A stretch of DNA of 48,761 nucleotides from Acidimicrobiaceae bacterium. GTDB lineage: Bacteria; Actinomycetota; Acidimicrobiia; Acidimicrobiales; Aldehydirespiratoraceae. Both the position numbers and the translations under genes were made by a program. Positions within the stretch are counted from its first letter, which is position 1. Every line of letters starts with the position of its first letter. The notes below the pieces were generated by a model. That model did no database searches. It had not been told where the DNA came from and saw nothing but the letters and a program-made list of their open reading frames with translations. The stretch is taken from the NCBI GenBank assembly GCA_009837445.1, contig VXTM01000019.1, forward strand, positions 1 to 48,761, given 5' to 3'. Of this stretch, positions 35,551-44,497 are shown piece by piece.

Positions 35551-35725
35551 ACGCGCCGAGTCCGTTCCTTCGATCACCTGGTCTTGCGCGCGCGACATTA
35601 TAGAGAGTCGACCCACTACACACGTCAGAAGCGCCTCCATCGGCGAGGACACCGAGGAGGACCTCTGTCGACGCACGTTGTGGTAGCCGCCCAACGCACG
35701 GGACCGATGGCGACTCGAGCCGGGC

Positions 35726-36694
35726 TCATTCCGGCGACGTGTCCAGGGAGCTGTCGAGCCAATGGAGTGGGGTGGCCATCGCCCAGTGTCCCGGGTTGGT
35801 TGTGATCGCTTGGGACCAGCGGTCCGCCAGTTGCTGCAGAACGGCCTGTTCGCCCTGTCTGCCTGACTCAGCCTGTGGAGGGTCGATGGGGGCGTCCATC
35901 GCGGCCTGCCAGCGGCGCGGGCCCAGCGGCAGCACCGTGAACGAGATGATCGGGGAGCCTGCCAGCCGGGCCAGCGCGGCTACTCCTGCGGCCATCTGGA
36001 CCTCGCTGTCCAGGAAGCGAACTCGGTGGGTGTGCCCGGCAAGCTCGCTGTTGTCGCCCAGCAGCAGCACCGCCTCGCCGGCCTGAAGCCGCCTCACGCT
36101 GCGCAACGCCGCGACCTGGCGATACATGATCCTCAACCCGACCGAGGCCCTCACGTGCTCGATGGCCCACGCGATCCAGTTGTCGGCCACGATCACATTG
36201 GTCGGCACCGGCACCCTGGCGCCGGGGATCGCGGTGGCCACCTCCCATCCTCCGAGGTGGGTTCCGGCTAGTATCAGGCCTCGGCCCTGGTTGACCGCCT
36301 CCTCCACGTGGTGCCAGTCCTTGTAGACGACGGTGTCGAGGAACTCCTGGGGCCGGCCGATGGCCCACAGCAGGTCGGCGGCGGCATGGGACTCGTTGAC
36401 CATCACCTCGCGCACCAGCCGACCGACCTCGCGATCGTCGGGCGGCTGCGACACCGCATGGCACAGGTTGAACGCCAACTGCCTGCGCCTGTTGGGTCTC
36501 AGCGCCCACTGGATGTTGCCCCCGATCTCGGCCAGCGCGTGGGCCAGCCAGCCAGGAAGGCGTGAGCCGACCCAGGCCGCGCCGTCGATCACCCGGGCAA
36601 GACCGACCGCGGCCAGTCTCAGGATCCGGGTGCGTGGGGGCGCCGAGAACGGCCCTGCGAGCCCAATGCCCTCATCGCACTCCGAGCAGCGCAC
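35726..36694 (-). CDS. LpxL/HtrB-like lysophospholipid acyltransferase
   Basis: The 322-residue protein carries the H-x4-E acyltransferase motif in GTHLGGWEVA, an N-terminal hydrophobic anchor (VGLARVIDGAAWVGSRLPGW), LLGDNSELAGHTHRVRFL, the beta-strand FTVLPLGPRRW and the NPGHWAMATPLHW end. Actinobacterial members include PatA-type acyltransferases of phosphatidylinositol mannosides; it is likely membrane-associated and uses acyl-CoA. It lies 176 bp ahead of hpnH on the same strand, so co-regulation with hopanoids is plausible. An N-terminal CSEC stretch is unexplained. The GTG at 36694 is the longest start; a shorter start is possible. Confidence 0.87.
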   Translation of the reverse strand: MRCSECDEGIGLAGPFSAPPRTRILRLAAVGLARVIDGAAWVGSRLPGWLAHALAEIGGNIQWALRPNRRRQLAFNLCHAVSQPPDDREVGRLVREVMVNESHAAADLLWAIGRPQEFLDTVVYKDWHHVEEAVNQGRGLILAGTHLGGWEVATAIPGARVPVPTNVIVADNWIAWAIEHVRASVGLRIMYRQVAALRSVRRLQAGEAVLLLGDNSELAGHTHRVRFLDSEVQMAAGVAALARLAGSPIISFTVLPLGPRRWQAAMDAPIDPPQAESGRQGEQAVLQQLADRWSQAITTNPGHWAMATPLHWLDSSLDTSPE

Positions 36695-37024
36695 CCCACG
36701 ACTCTAGGCTCGGACGTGGCCCTCCAGGTCGGGCATACCTACCACGACAGCACAGACAGACTGACAGCAGTCCCATCGATCGCCGCGACGGCGCGGCTCA
36801 AGCACCGACGGCTGGAAGCTACCCTACACAGCTTGGGGATCTTTGGCTCCAAGTCCCCGCTTTGGGTGGTGTCCTCTTCGTCGAGTGAGTGATCCTCTTG
36901 TACCAAGGATCACGCCGGTGGCCCCTCACCGCCAGCGGGAGGCCATCGGGCTCGGACACCACTGCCGTCAGTTCGGCGATCACTCTCACCCAGCGACGCC
37001 CCCGCCGCATGCATCCGCAGCCGG

Positions 37025-37189
37025 GTGGTGATCTGGAGCCTCGAACAGCCGAACAGCGAACCAGACGTCGAGCGGGCCGCTAAAGCCGAGGAGCGGCTTA
37101 TGGAGATCCCCTGCGAATACCTCGGTCCCGACGGCCGGACCCTCGTCGACACCCCACGGGACCAGCGCCGAGACGGCTTCGGAATCTGA
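37025..37189 (+). CDS. Small ORF, plasmid-like, possibly a partial gene
   Basis: From the GTG at 37025 the frame reads VVIWSLEQPNSEPDVERAAK, then AEERLMEIPCEYLGPDGRTL, ending RRDGFGI before a stop at 37187-37189. The amino-acid composition is protein-like, not shadow-like. It may be the end of a longer, lost gene, or start at the ATG at 37100. Unknown function; close to the relaxase on the same strand. Confidence 0.4.
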   Translation: MVIWSLEQPNSEPDVERAAKAEERLMEIPCEYLGPDGRTLVDTPRDQRRDGFGI

Positions 37190-37238
37190 GCGCCACGCCC
37201 GGATGGGTTCGCCCGGGTGACCAGCAGGGTCCGAGGGG

Positions 37239-37340
37239 GTGCGTTCCCCAGCGTTGCTGAGTGTCGTCTTGGGTGCGTTCGTGAGAGTTCCTGAGCGTTC
37301 GCGCTGGTGCGTTCCTGAGCGTTCGCGGCCTTGGGGCACT
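37239..37340 (+). repeat. Iteron-like 34-bp tandem repeats (three copies) before the relaxase
   Basis: GTGCGTTC begins each unit at 37239, 37273 and 37307, exactly 34 bp apart, with conserved CTGAGCGTTCGCG-type blocks inside units 2 and 3 (GTTCCTGAGCGTTCGCG at 37287-37303 and 37311-37327). The array ends four bases before the relaxase start. It is a candidate oriT/nic region or replication iterons. Confidence 0.65.
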
Positions 37341-37344
37341 GTCT

Positions 37345-40300
37345 GTGGCCGTGGTCTTGTCCATCGGGAAGATCGGGGTCGCTCACGCCGACTACTACAC
37401 CGGCCGGGCGTCTGGCCGCGAGGGCTACTACACGGACTCCGGCGAGAAACCGGGCCGATGGGCCTCCCGCGGGGCGATGAACGTCACCGAGGGCTCCTTC
37501 GTCACCTCGGCGGCGCTGCGGGCTGTGCTGGCGTGTGTGGATCCCGGCACCGGCGAGCAACTCGGCCGCAAGTACAACCCCGCTGGCCGCTACACCGACG
37601 CGTTGGGGGTGAGGCGCCGGCGCAAGGCCATGTCGGCCTATGACATGACCTACAGCGTGCCCAAGAGCGTCTCGGTGGCGTGGGCGGTCTCCGATGACGA
37701 CACCCGCAAACAGATCGAGGCCGCCTTCGACGCCTCCACAGAGGCGGTGATTTCCTACCTGCAACGCTACGCGGTGGCGTCGCGGGCCGGCGCCGGCGGC
37801 ACCGAACGCGTCGAGGTCCCAGCGGGGGCCACCGTGGCTCGCTTCGATCACCACAGTTCGCGCTCGGGGGACCCGCAGCTTCACGCGCATCTGCTGTTCA
37901 TGAACCGGGTGCTGTGCGATGACGGGGCTTGGCGGACCCTCGACGGGCGGCTGCTGTTTGAGCGTGCGATGCCGGCGTCGCTGTATGGGGCCGCGGTGCT
38001 GCGCGTCGAGTTGTCCCAGCGCCTGGGATGGAACTGGGATCGCGTGGGCGCCAACCTGCACGCCGAGATCGCGGGCGCCGACCACTCGCTGTCGACGATG
38101 TGGTCCCAACGGTCCCGCGAGACGGCTCGCGAAGCCCAGCGCCGCATCCGTGACTTTGAGGCGACCAAGGGCCGCGAGCCCACCGCTGAGGAGCGGTTGG
38201 AGATCTGGAATCAGGCCACCGTTGCGTCGCGGGCATCCAAGGACCTGCACCCGCTCGGCGGCGACCCCCATGAGCGTTGGCGCCAGGAGGCTGTCGACGC
38301 CGGCGTCGACCCCGACGCTCTGGTCGGGTCCTACCGCGACGCCGCCCGGATCTACCCCGACACCTATGACCGGCCCGAGGTCATCATCGACTCGCACCTA
38401 GTGCACGTCGTCGGCGAGACCGTCGAGCACCTCACCGCAGTCGCTGAACAGATCGCCGCGGGGCTCACCGACGCCGACATCGACAAGGCCGTGGTGTCCA
38501 CCATCACCGCCGGCGGAGCCCTCGCCGGAACCGATGCCGTCGGCGGTGCCGGGGTCGGGCTGGTTGACCGCCTCGGCGGGGCGCTGCGGTCTGAGCTCCA
38601 CCGGCGCCTGGTGCACCACCACGACCGCTGGTACTCGCCGGGGCTGCTCGCAGCAGAGGTCACCACGGCCGCTTGGCTGTCCTCGCCCGCCCCAGGCACA
38701 GCCGCCGCTGCTGAAGCCCGAGCCGCTCGGCTCGACACCGACGGGCTGGGCGCGGATCAGACCGAGGCAGCCCGCCAACTGGTGGCCTCACTGACCACCG
38801 GGGCGGTGGTGGTCGGCCCCGCCGGGTCCGGCAAGACCGCCATGCTGGCCAGAGTCGCCGACGCCGCCGGGCACCACAACGTGGTGGCGGTCGCCCCCAC
38901 CGCCGTAGCGGCCGCGACCCTTGGGGTCGCCATCGGAGTGCGCTCCGACACCGTCGCCCGGCTGCTGGTAGCAGCCAGAGACAACCCCACCTGCCCGGGT
39001 CCACAGCCCTCGAGTGGGCCCAGGTCTGCCGACTGCAACCCGGTTCCAGCGGGTGGCACTGTCATCATTGACGAGGCCTCCCAGCTGGCGACCCGGGACC
39101 TCGCCTCGGTATGCGGCCTCGCAGCCGGCGCGAGGGCGCGGGTCGTCCTGGTGGGGGACCCGGCCCAGCAGGGGTCCATCGCCGCGGGCGGGATGTTCGC
39201 CGCCCTGGCCGAGTCCGGGGCCCTCACCACCGTGGCGCTCGCTGAGCTGTGGCGCTTCGAGGACCCCGAGGAGGCCGCGGTCACCGTCAAGCTCAGAGCC
39301 GGCGACCGCTCCGCCTTGGACTACCACCGCAGCCGGGGCCGGGTCGGCTTCGCCGCCCACGCCGAGATCGCCGAGAAGGCCGCCGACTGGTGGCAACAGC
39401 ACTCAGAGGGGTCGACCGCGTTGTCGGCTCCCACCCGCACGCTTGTGGAGGAGATCAACGCTGAGATCGCCGCCCGCCGCGCCGCCGCCGGCGAGACCGG
39501 CGAAGCCGTCGTGGGTGAAGGCCCCACCACCATCCGCGTGGGTGACATCGCCGTCAGCCGCCGCAACTCCCGACGACTGGTGGCTAGTGACTCCGGCTGG
39601 GTCAAGAACGGTGACCGGTGGGTGGTCGAGAGCGCCTCTGGGGCTTCGAGCATCAGGCTGCGGCGCTGCGACACCGGCGCCACCGTCACAGTGCCGCTTG
39701 CCTACGCCTCCAAGCACCTCCAGCTCGGCTACGCCGTCACCCAAACCCGAGCCCAGAGCGTCACGGTGCAAGCGGCCTGCACCGTCGCCACTGCCAGCAC
39801 CCGCCTGTCCGAGCTCTATGTCGGGCTAACCCGCGGCACCCGCTCCAACCATCTCCTCGTTGTCACCGACGATCTCGGCTGCGACGAGGACAGCCCCCCG
39901 GACCAACTCGACCCCGACGAAGTTCTCGCCGGCATCTTCTCGCGGCGAGCACACCAGAGCGTCGCCGCTGACCCTGCTAGCGGAGCAGCCGCCCGAGCCG
40001 CGGCGGGGGCGCATCTCGCCGCGGTGGTCGCCACCGGCCACACCGCTGCGCTGCCGGTGCCTGCGGGCTTCGACGCCGCTGAGGTGCTCTTCCAAGCAGA
40101 CCATAGCGAACTGCGGCGCCGGGCCGAGGACTTCGAGCAGTACGTCGAGGGCGGCATCGAAGCCTGGTACGCCCAGTTCGCCAACGACGAGCAACAGCAC
40201 GACGACGACGAACTGCTCGCTGCCCTCGACGAGTGGCGCAATTCCGGCTCCCAAGCCGTCCCCAACATCGCCAGCCCCGCCCACCTGGAGGGAGAGCCCC

Positions 40301-42336
40301 CGGATGACACCGAGCCCGACAGCGTGCTCGCCACAGTGACTGCCGCTCACTCGGGCGGGGTCGCCGATCCCGGTCCACCGCCGCCGCAGCTGCCGCCCGA
40401 GGCTTATCGACCGGTTCTCACCGCGGCGCGCTTCGTGTCCGCCGGACCCGACGCCGACGGCTATGACCGCCTCGGGTGGAGCGGCCGACACATCGCCTAC
40501 GACGTCTTCAACCTCGGCGCGTCCCAGCTGGCCGTCAACGAGCTGGTCGACGCCCACTCCGAGCCGTACCGGCTAGCACCCAAAGACAACCCCGCCCTAG
40601 TGGAGCTGGTGGCCGCCCACCAACGCAGCGAACACGCCGGCGATGTCGGCGCCGTCGCCCGTGTTGCCGCGCTGGTCGCGGCGGTCGCCGACCCCCCGCT
40701 GCGGCGCGAGCTGGTCGAGCACCCCGACATCGCCGTCGCCGACCTCGACCCCGACCACCAGCAGTGGGCCCGCAGCGTGCGCCGCGAGGTCCTCCACCAC
40801 CGGGCCGCAGCCTGGGCACCGACGCTGGACTCGCTGTCGGCCCAGCGCGAAATGCTGCACGGCGACATAGCCGAAGTCATCGACGCTGGCGCTTTCCGCT
40901 CTGCCGTCGACGCCGACACGCTCGCCGACCACGACCGCACCCTGTGGGCCGCACGCTGCCTGCTGTGGCTCGACAACGACTCCACCGCCCAGGGCATCAC
41001 CCACATCTGGCGAGACACCAACACCAGCCTGGCCGCGGTCGCCGCCGGCGAAGCCCCACCCTGCGAAGCCACCCACCCCAGCATCGGCGACACCCCCTGG
41101 CGCGACCTCGCCGACGACTCACCACCGACCCCGGAGCCGATGCCGCTACCGCAGAGCGCGCCGCGATGGTCCTTCGAGCCGCCCAGTCCCCCCAGCCGGC
41201 CCGGCCCCGACACCCAACTGCGGGCCGCGATCACCAGCGCGGCGGAGTGGTACCACAACCAGCTCCTCTACAGCGCCGACGCCGCCGAGGCCCGCCACTA
41301 TCTGGAGAGCCGCGGCATCGGACGCGACGACTGGGCGCGATGGCAGATCGGCTGGGCCCCCGATGAGTGGCGCGCGGTCACCAACCACATCGCCAACGAC
41401 CGCTGCGCGGTGGCCGCCGGCATCGCCGCCGAATCCAACAGCGGCCGCGTCTTCGACGTCATGCGCGGCCGGGTCATCCTGCCGATCCGCGACCCCGACG
41501 GCACGGTGGTCGCCTTCGCCGGGCGCACCATCAACGACAACAACCCCGACGCCCCCAAGTACCTCAACACCCGCACCACCGACCTGTGGTCCAAGTCCGC
41601 CACCCTCTACGGACTCGACCAGGCCCGCGACACCATCGCAGCCACCGGCCAAGCCAGCCTCGTCGAGGGCTACCTCGACGTCATCGCCGCCCACCGCAGC
41701 GGGATCACCAACACCGTCGCCGCCTGCGGCACCGCCGTAACCGGCGACCACATAGCCGCCATCGAACAAGCCGGAGCACACCAACTGCACACCGCGTTCG
41801 ACGGCGACGCCGGCGGCCAGTTCGCCACCCGAGCCGCGCTGCGCCTCGCCCGCGACCGCGGCCTGCCCACCCGGGTCGTCAACATGCCCCCCGGCACCGA
41901 CCCCGACACCCTCAGCACCCGCGAACTCCACCACCTATGGGCCAGCTCAGAACCCCAGCCGTGGGCCGCCATCACCGCCCAACTCCAAGCCGATCCCGAC
42001 CCGCGACGCAGCATCGACGCCAGCGTCCGGGCCACAGAGGCCGTACTCGACGAAACCACCCGCCAAGACCCCCTCACCCGCCTCGTCGCCGCCCACCAAA
42101 CCGCCGCGGCACACGGCCACCGCTTCGCTGTCGTGCTCGCCCACGACACCGCCACCCGACCAGAGACCCGACACGGCGGCGACGACAACCACCCGGCGGC
42201 CACCGCGGTCGCCAAGGCCCTCACCTACGGCATCACCGACGCCGAGGACCCGCAGCTCGTACAAGACATCGCCGAGACCGTCGCCAGCCTCCAAACCCAC
42301 CCCCACGCCGGCCGCCAGGTCGCCCTCAGCCGGTGA
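37345..42336 (+). CDS. MobF relaxase - TraI-like helicase - DnaG-like primase fusion
   Basis: The 1,663-residue protein has three parts. The MobF/TrwC relaxase (about 1-330) has tyrosines Y17/Y18 and Y28/Y29 and the metal-binding histidines H169/H170, H180, H182 (RFDHHSSRSGDPQLHAHLL). The RecD/TraI-type helicase (about 480-900) has Walker A GPAGSGKT at 491-498, VIIDEA at 573-578, LVGDPAQQGS, TQTRAQSVTVQ and YVGLTRGTRSNH. The C-terminal DnaG-type primase core (about 1290-1640) has YLESRGI, GRVILPIRDPDG and the Toprim acids E1441 (VEGYLDV), D1486 and D1488 (FDGDAGG); there is no zinc-binding domain. It would nick at oriT, unwind the strand and prime its complement in the recipient. The GTG at 37345 gives the MobF start VVLSIGKIG (another GTG at 37351). 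The next gene overlaps by four bases. Confidence 0.93.
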   Translation: MAVVLSIGKIGVAHADYYTGRASGREGYYTDSGEKPGRWASRGAMNVTEGSFVTSAALRAVLACVDPGTGEQLGRKYNPAGRYTDALGVRRRRKAMSAYDMTYSVPKSVSVAWAVSDDDTRKQIEAAFDASTEAVISYLQRYAVASRAGAGGTERVEVPAGATVARFDHHSSRSGDPQLHAHLLFMNRVLCDDGAWRTLDGRLLFERAMPASLYGAAVLRVELSQRLGWNWDRVGANLHAEIAGADHSLSTMWSQRSRETAREAQRRIRDFEATKGREPTAEERLEIWNQATVASRASKDLHPLGGDPHERWRQEAVDAGVDPDALVGSYRDAARIYPDTYDRPEVIIDSHLVHVVGETVEHLTAVAEQIAAGLTDADIDKAVVSTITAGGALAGTDAVGGAGVGLVDRLGGALRSELHRRLVHHHDRWYSPGLLAAEVTTAAWLSSPAPGTAAAAEARAARLDTDGLGADQTEAARQLVASLTTGAVVVGPAGSGKTAMLARVADAAGHHNVVAVAPTAVAAATLGVAIGVRSDTVARLLVAARDNPTCPGPQPSSGPRSADCNPVPAGGTVIIDEASQLATRDLASVCGLAAGARARVVLVGDPAQQGSIAAGGMFAALAESGALTTVALAELWRFEDPEEAAVTVKLRAGDRSALDYHRSRGRVGFAAHAEIAEKAADWWQQHSEGSTALSAPTRTLVEEINAEIAARRAAAGETGEAVVGEGPTTIRVGDIAVSRRNSRRLVASDSGWVKNGDRWVVESASGASSIRLRRCDTGATVTVPLAYASKHLQLGYAVTQTRAQSVTVQAACTVATASTRLSELYVGLTRGTRSNHLLVVTDDLGCDEDSPPDQLDPDEVLAGIFSRRAHQSVAADPASGAAARAAAGAHLAAVVATGHTAALPVPAGFDAAEVLFQADHSELRRRAEDFEQYVEGGIEAWYAQFANDEQQHDDDELLAALDEWRNSGSQAVPNIASPAHLEGEPPDDTEPDSVLATVTAAHSGGVADPGPPPPQLPPEAYRPVLTAARFVSAGPDADGYDRLGWSGRHIAYDVFNLGASQLAVNELVDAHSEPYRLAPKDNPALVELVAAHQRSEHAGDVGAVARVAALVAAVADPPLRRELVEHPDIAVADLDPDHQQWARSVRREVLHHRAAAWAPTLDSLSAQREMLHGDIAEVIDAGAFRSAVDADTLADHDRTLWAARCLLWLDNDSTAQGITHIWRDTNTSLAAVAAGEAPPCEATHPSIGDTPWRDLADDSPPTPEPMPLPQSAPRWSFEPPSPPSRPGPDTQLRAAITSAAEWYHNQLLYSADAAEARHYLESRGIGRDDWARWQIGWAPDEWRAVTNHIANDRCAVAAGIAAESNSGRVFDVMRGRVILPIRDPDGTVVAFAGRTINDNNPDAPKYLNTRTTDLWSKSATLYGLDQARDTIAATGQASLVEGYLDVIAAHRSGITNTVAACGTAVTGDHIAAIEQAGAHQLHTAFDGDAGGQFATRAALRLARDRGLPTRVVNMPPGTDPDTLSTRELHHLWASSEPQPWAAITAQLQADPDPRRSIDASVRATEAVLDETTRQDPLTRLVAAHQTAAAHGHRFAVVLAHDTATRPETRHGGDDNHPAATAVAKALTYGITDAEDPQLVQDIAETVASLQTHPHAGRQVALSR

Positions 42337-43076
42337 CTGTCTCCTCGAACGACGGTCACCAGGCTGGCTACTGGGGCGGCTTCGACCCCGAAGACGCCGT
42401 CGACTTCACCCGGGCCTGGCTCACCGACAGCCCGGGCCCGTCCCGGTTCCAGCAACTCGCCACCTGGCTCGACACCCGCCAAGCACGCGTCGAGTTGCTA
42501 CCGACCGAGACAGCCCTGGAGCCCGGCTACATCCGGCTGCGCCACGGAACGATGCAGCCAGACGCGTTCCGTCTGCATCCCGGACAGTTCTTCGCCACCG
42601 GCACCGACACCGGATACGGCTACGCCTGGAGCCCCGGCCAACCCGACGGAGCCGTCATACCCGTCGACGTGCCTCGCACAGCCCTGCAGCAAGCGTCGAT
42701 GGACACGCCTATGCCCCACGCCCGCCCAGGCCACGACCCCGGCGGGTTGGCCCGAGCACGCCGCTGCGCCGGTCCTGGTGTCCCCTGGGTGGTCAACACC
42801 ACCTTCGGCGAAGTCGCATCCCTGCGAGCCGCCGCGTACACCGGCGTGATAGTTCACCGGGCGATCCCTGCGGCCCTCATACGCTCACACCTCGACGACC
42901 GACTACAGCGTCGGCCGGCACTCGCAGACACCGACGCCCAAGACCTCGACGACCCATGCCTGCTGTGCGGAGCTAACCAGCCCCACCACGAAGCCGGGTG
43001 CCCGGTGCCAACGCAGGACGCCACGGCCGCAGCCTTCCGCAGAGGCGAACCCCGCCGCGCCGGACTCGGACTGTAG
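42333..43076 (+). CDS. Hypothetical protein with C-terminal zinc-finger-like motif, coupled to relaxase
   Basis: The 247-residue protein starts from a GTG overlapping the relaxase stop (GTGA). Near the C-terminus CLLCGANQPHHEAGC offers a C-x2-C, H-x-x-x-C zinc-binding arrangement. Earlier parts (YIRLRHGTMQPDAFRLHPGQ, FFATGTDTGYGYAWSPGQPD, VPWVVNTTFGEVASLRAAAY) suggest an RNA/nuclease-fold-like or ADP-ribosyltransferase-like beta domain, but I cannot name it. Overlap implies a role with the transfer protein. The rest of a transfer gene set is absent. Confidence 0.82.
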   Translation: MTVSSNDGHQAGYWGGFDPEDAVDFTRAWLTDSPGPSRFQQLATWLDTRQARVELLPTETALEPGYIRLRHGTMQPDAFRLHPGQFFATGTDTGYGYAWSPGQPDGAVIPVDVPRTALQQASMDTPMPHARPGHDPGGLARARRCAGPGVPWVVNTTFGEVASLRAAAYTGVIVHRAIPAALIRSHLDDRLQRRPALADTDAQDLDDPCLLCGANQPHHEAGCPVPTQDATAAAFRRGEPRRAGLGL

Positions 43077-43188
43077 GTGAGATGCACGTCCGATAGGCCT
43101 CTACGTGCAGGATCATCTGCATCGCCGCGCCCGGCCTCTGCGTGACGGACAGGGCCCTCGCAGCCCGTAGGACTTCGGGGAGATCCAG

Positions 43189-43587
43189 TCAGCATGATGC
43201 CATGTGGTCTGACAACGCTGCGACGGTGGAGGCAAGGCTGCTCACCGACACGCACCGCGGCCTCGCAGCGGACTGCCACGCCAGCCAATCGAACAGGTCC
43301 ATCGCCACCACATCAGCCACCGCAACCGACCGCTCCTCCAGGAAACGGGCGAAATTCAACGCATCGAACGCATACGCCCGCACCGTTCGCGGCGAGAACT
43401 CACGAACCTCCAGATGCGCCAACCACCTGTTCGCCAGACCGACCACATCCCCATCACCGACCAGACGGTGACCGCCATCGATGACCGCTACTCGCAACCC
43501 CACCACAGCCTCCTCGACCGAAGTCTCCACCCCCGACCAGCACCACGCGCGGACCCACACGCCACCAGCCGCAGCCCCGACCCCCAA
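43189..43587 (-). pseudogene. Truncated tyrosine recombinase/integrase (N-terminal domain only)
   Basis: The frame reads LANRWLAHLEVREFSPRTVR, then AYAFDALNFARFLEERS, then VVAMDLFDWLAW, the core-binding SAM-like domain of phage-type integrases. After about 43,265 the sequence becomes unrelated and ends at 43189. The catalytic domain (R-H-R-Y) is missing. It probably served the element carrying the relaxase. Confidence 0.6.
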
Positions 43588-43596
43588 GGCCGGTTA

Positions 43597-44052
43597 ACGG
43601 AGAACCTGCTCGCTGTGATGCCCCCGCAGCCACCAGCATATGGCCACCGCGTTGTTCAGAACCACCTTCGCGCAGCCCGACGCCGACGCCGTGGGCGGTG
43701 CCTGGGACCAAGTCACAGACCAGATCGCCGCCAGCTTCCCCAAAGCGGGCCCGCTCATGGACAGCGCCAAGACGGAGGTCCTCGCGTTCGTGAGCTTCCC
43801 CAAGGCCCACTGGCAGAGATCTGGTCCACCAACCCCCTCGAGCGCATCAACAAGGAGATCAAGAGACGCTCACGCGTCGTGGGGATCTTCCCCAACGAAA
43901 CCTCCGCCATCCGATTGGTCGGCGCCATCCTCACTGACCTCCACGACGAGTGGCAGGCCACCGAGCGCCGCTACCTCTCAGAGGACTCCATGAGCCTGCT
44001 CTACCCTCAGCGCGATAGTCTCGCCACAGCCGAACTCACAGCCGGCGACTAG
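43597..44052 (+). pseudogene. IS256-family transposase 3' remnant with frameshift
   Basis: About 150 codons match the C-terminal part of Mutator/IS256 transposases. They read FRTTFAQPDADAVGGAWDQV, PKAGPLMDSAKTEVLAFVSF, PKAHWQ, then, one base out of frame, EIWSTNPLERINKEIKRRSR, VVGIFPNETSAIRLVGAILT and DLHDEWQATERRYLSEDSM. The shift lies at about 43,812-43,822 (CACTGGCAGAGATCTGG). The 5' half (DDE N-terminal part) is absent, replaced upstream by the integrase fragment. Confidence 0.8.
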
Positions 44053-44497
44053 TCACCGAGGCTCAACCCCAAAGCCCACCACGCCACGGGACGCTACCCT
44101 CGCCCACGGCTCACTCGTCCCGAAATGGACGAGTTCACGGCGGGCCAGTTCACCTCGGCTGCAGCCCTACCAGGCTACGCGATTGGCTGGCGGACCACTT
44201 AGAGAACCTGGGCCGCGAGTACGTGTCTGAACTACGTTGCAACGTCCGCTATTCCGCTTCAGCTTGAAGTCGAATCGGCGAACCGGGGCCCGGCGCGAAG
44301 GGCGCTCGGTGTCCAGACAATGATCGATCGGCCATCTGAGCCTCCCTCTCGGGCCTTCTTCCCGCGCGAGCAGTTGTTCATCCCAAGCCCATAAGTGACA
44401 ACGCTTGTTGGACACCGCCATGGACGATGCCCACGTTCCGGGCCTCCATCCATGGGTATCATGGGCAGCCAGCAGTTCTGTCATGGAGGAAGCTAGT
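44053..44497. other. Gap between IS remnant and crotonase gene
   Basis: No gene is seen. Just before the crotonase start is a GGAGGAAG ribosome site (44485-44492). The rest is non-coding in appearance, with no clear promoter or terminator. Confidence 0.5.

Larger units (their letters stand above)
36695..37344. other. Border region between hopanoid locus and mobile-element fragment
   Basis: No long gene is seen. The first 330 bases show nothing recognisable. A 54-codon ORF lies at 37025-37189, and 34-bp tandem repeats occupy 37239-37340 directly before the relaxase. Confidence 0.6.

Noticed and set aside
36840..36930. tRNA or riboswitch between acyltransferase and relaxase
   Set aside because: Short GC complementarities do not assemble into a cloverleaf or known aptamer pattern.
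37239..37340. CRISPR array
   Set aside because: Only three 34-bp units with no unique spacers; the units are directly tandem and imperfect. No cas genes are nearby.
36910..38397. 495-codon minus-strand frame
   Set aside because: Antisense to the relaxase, whose motifs are unmistakable.
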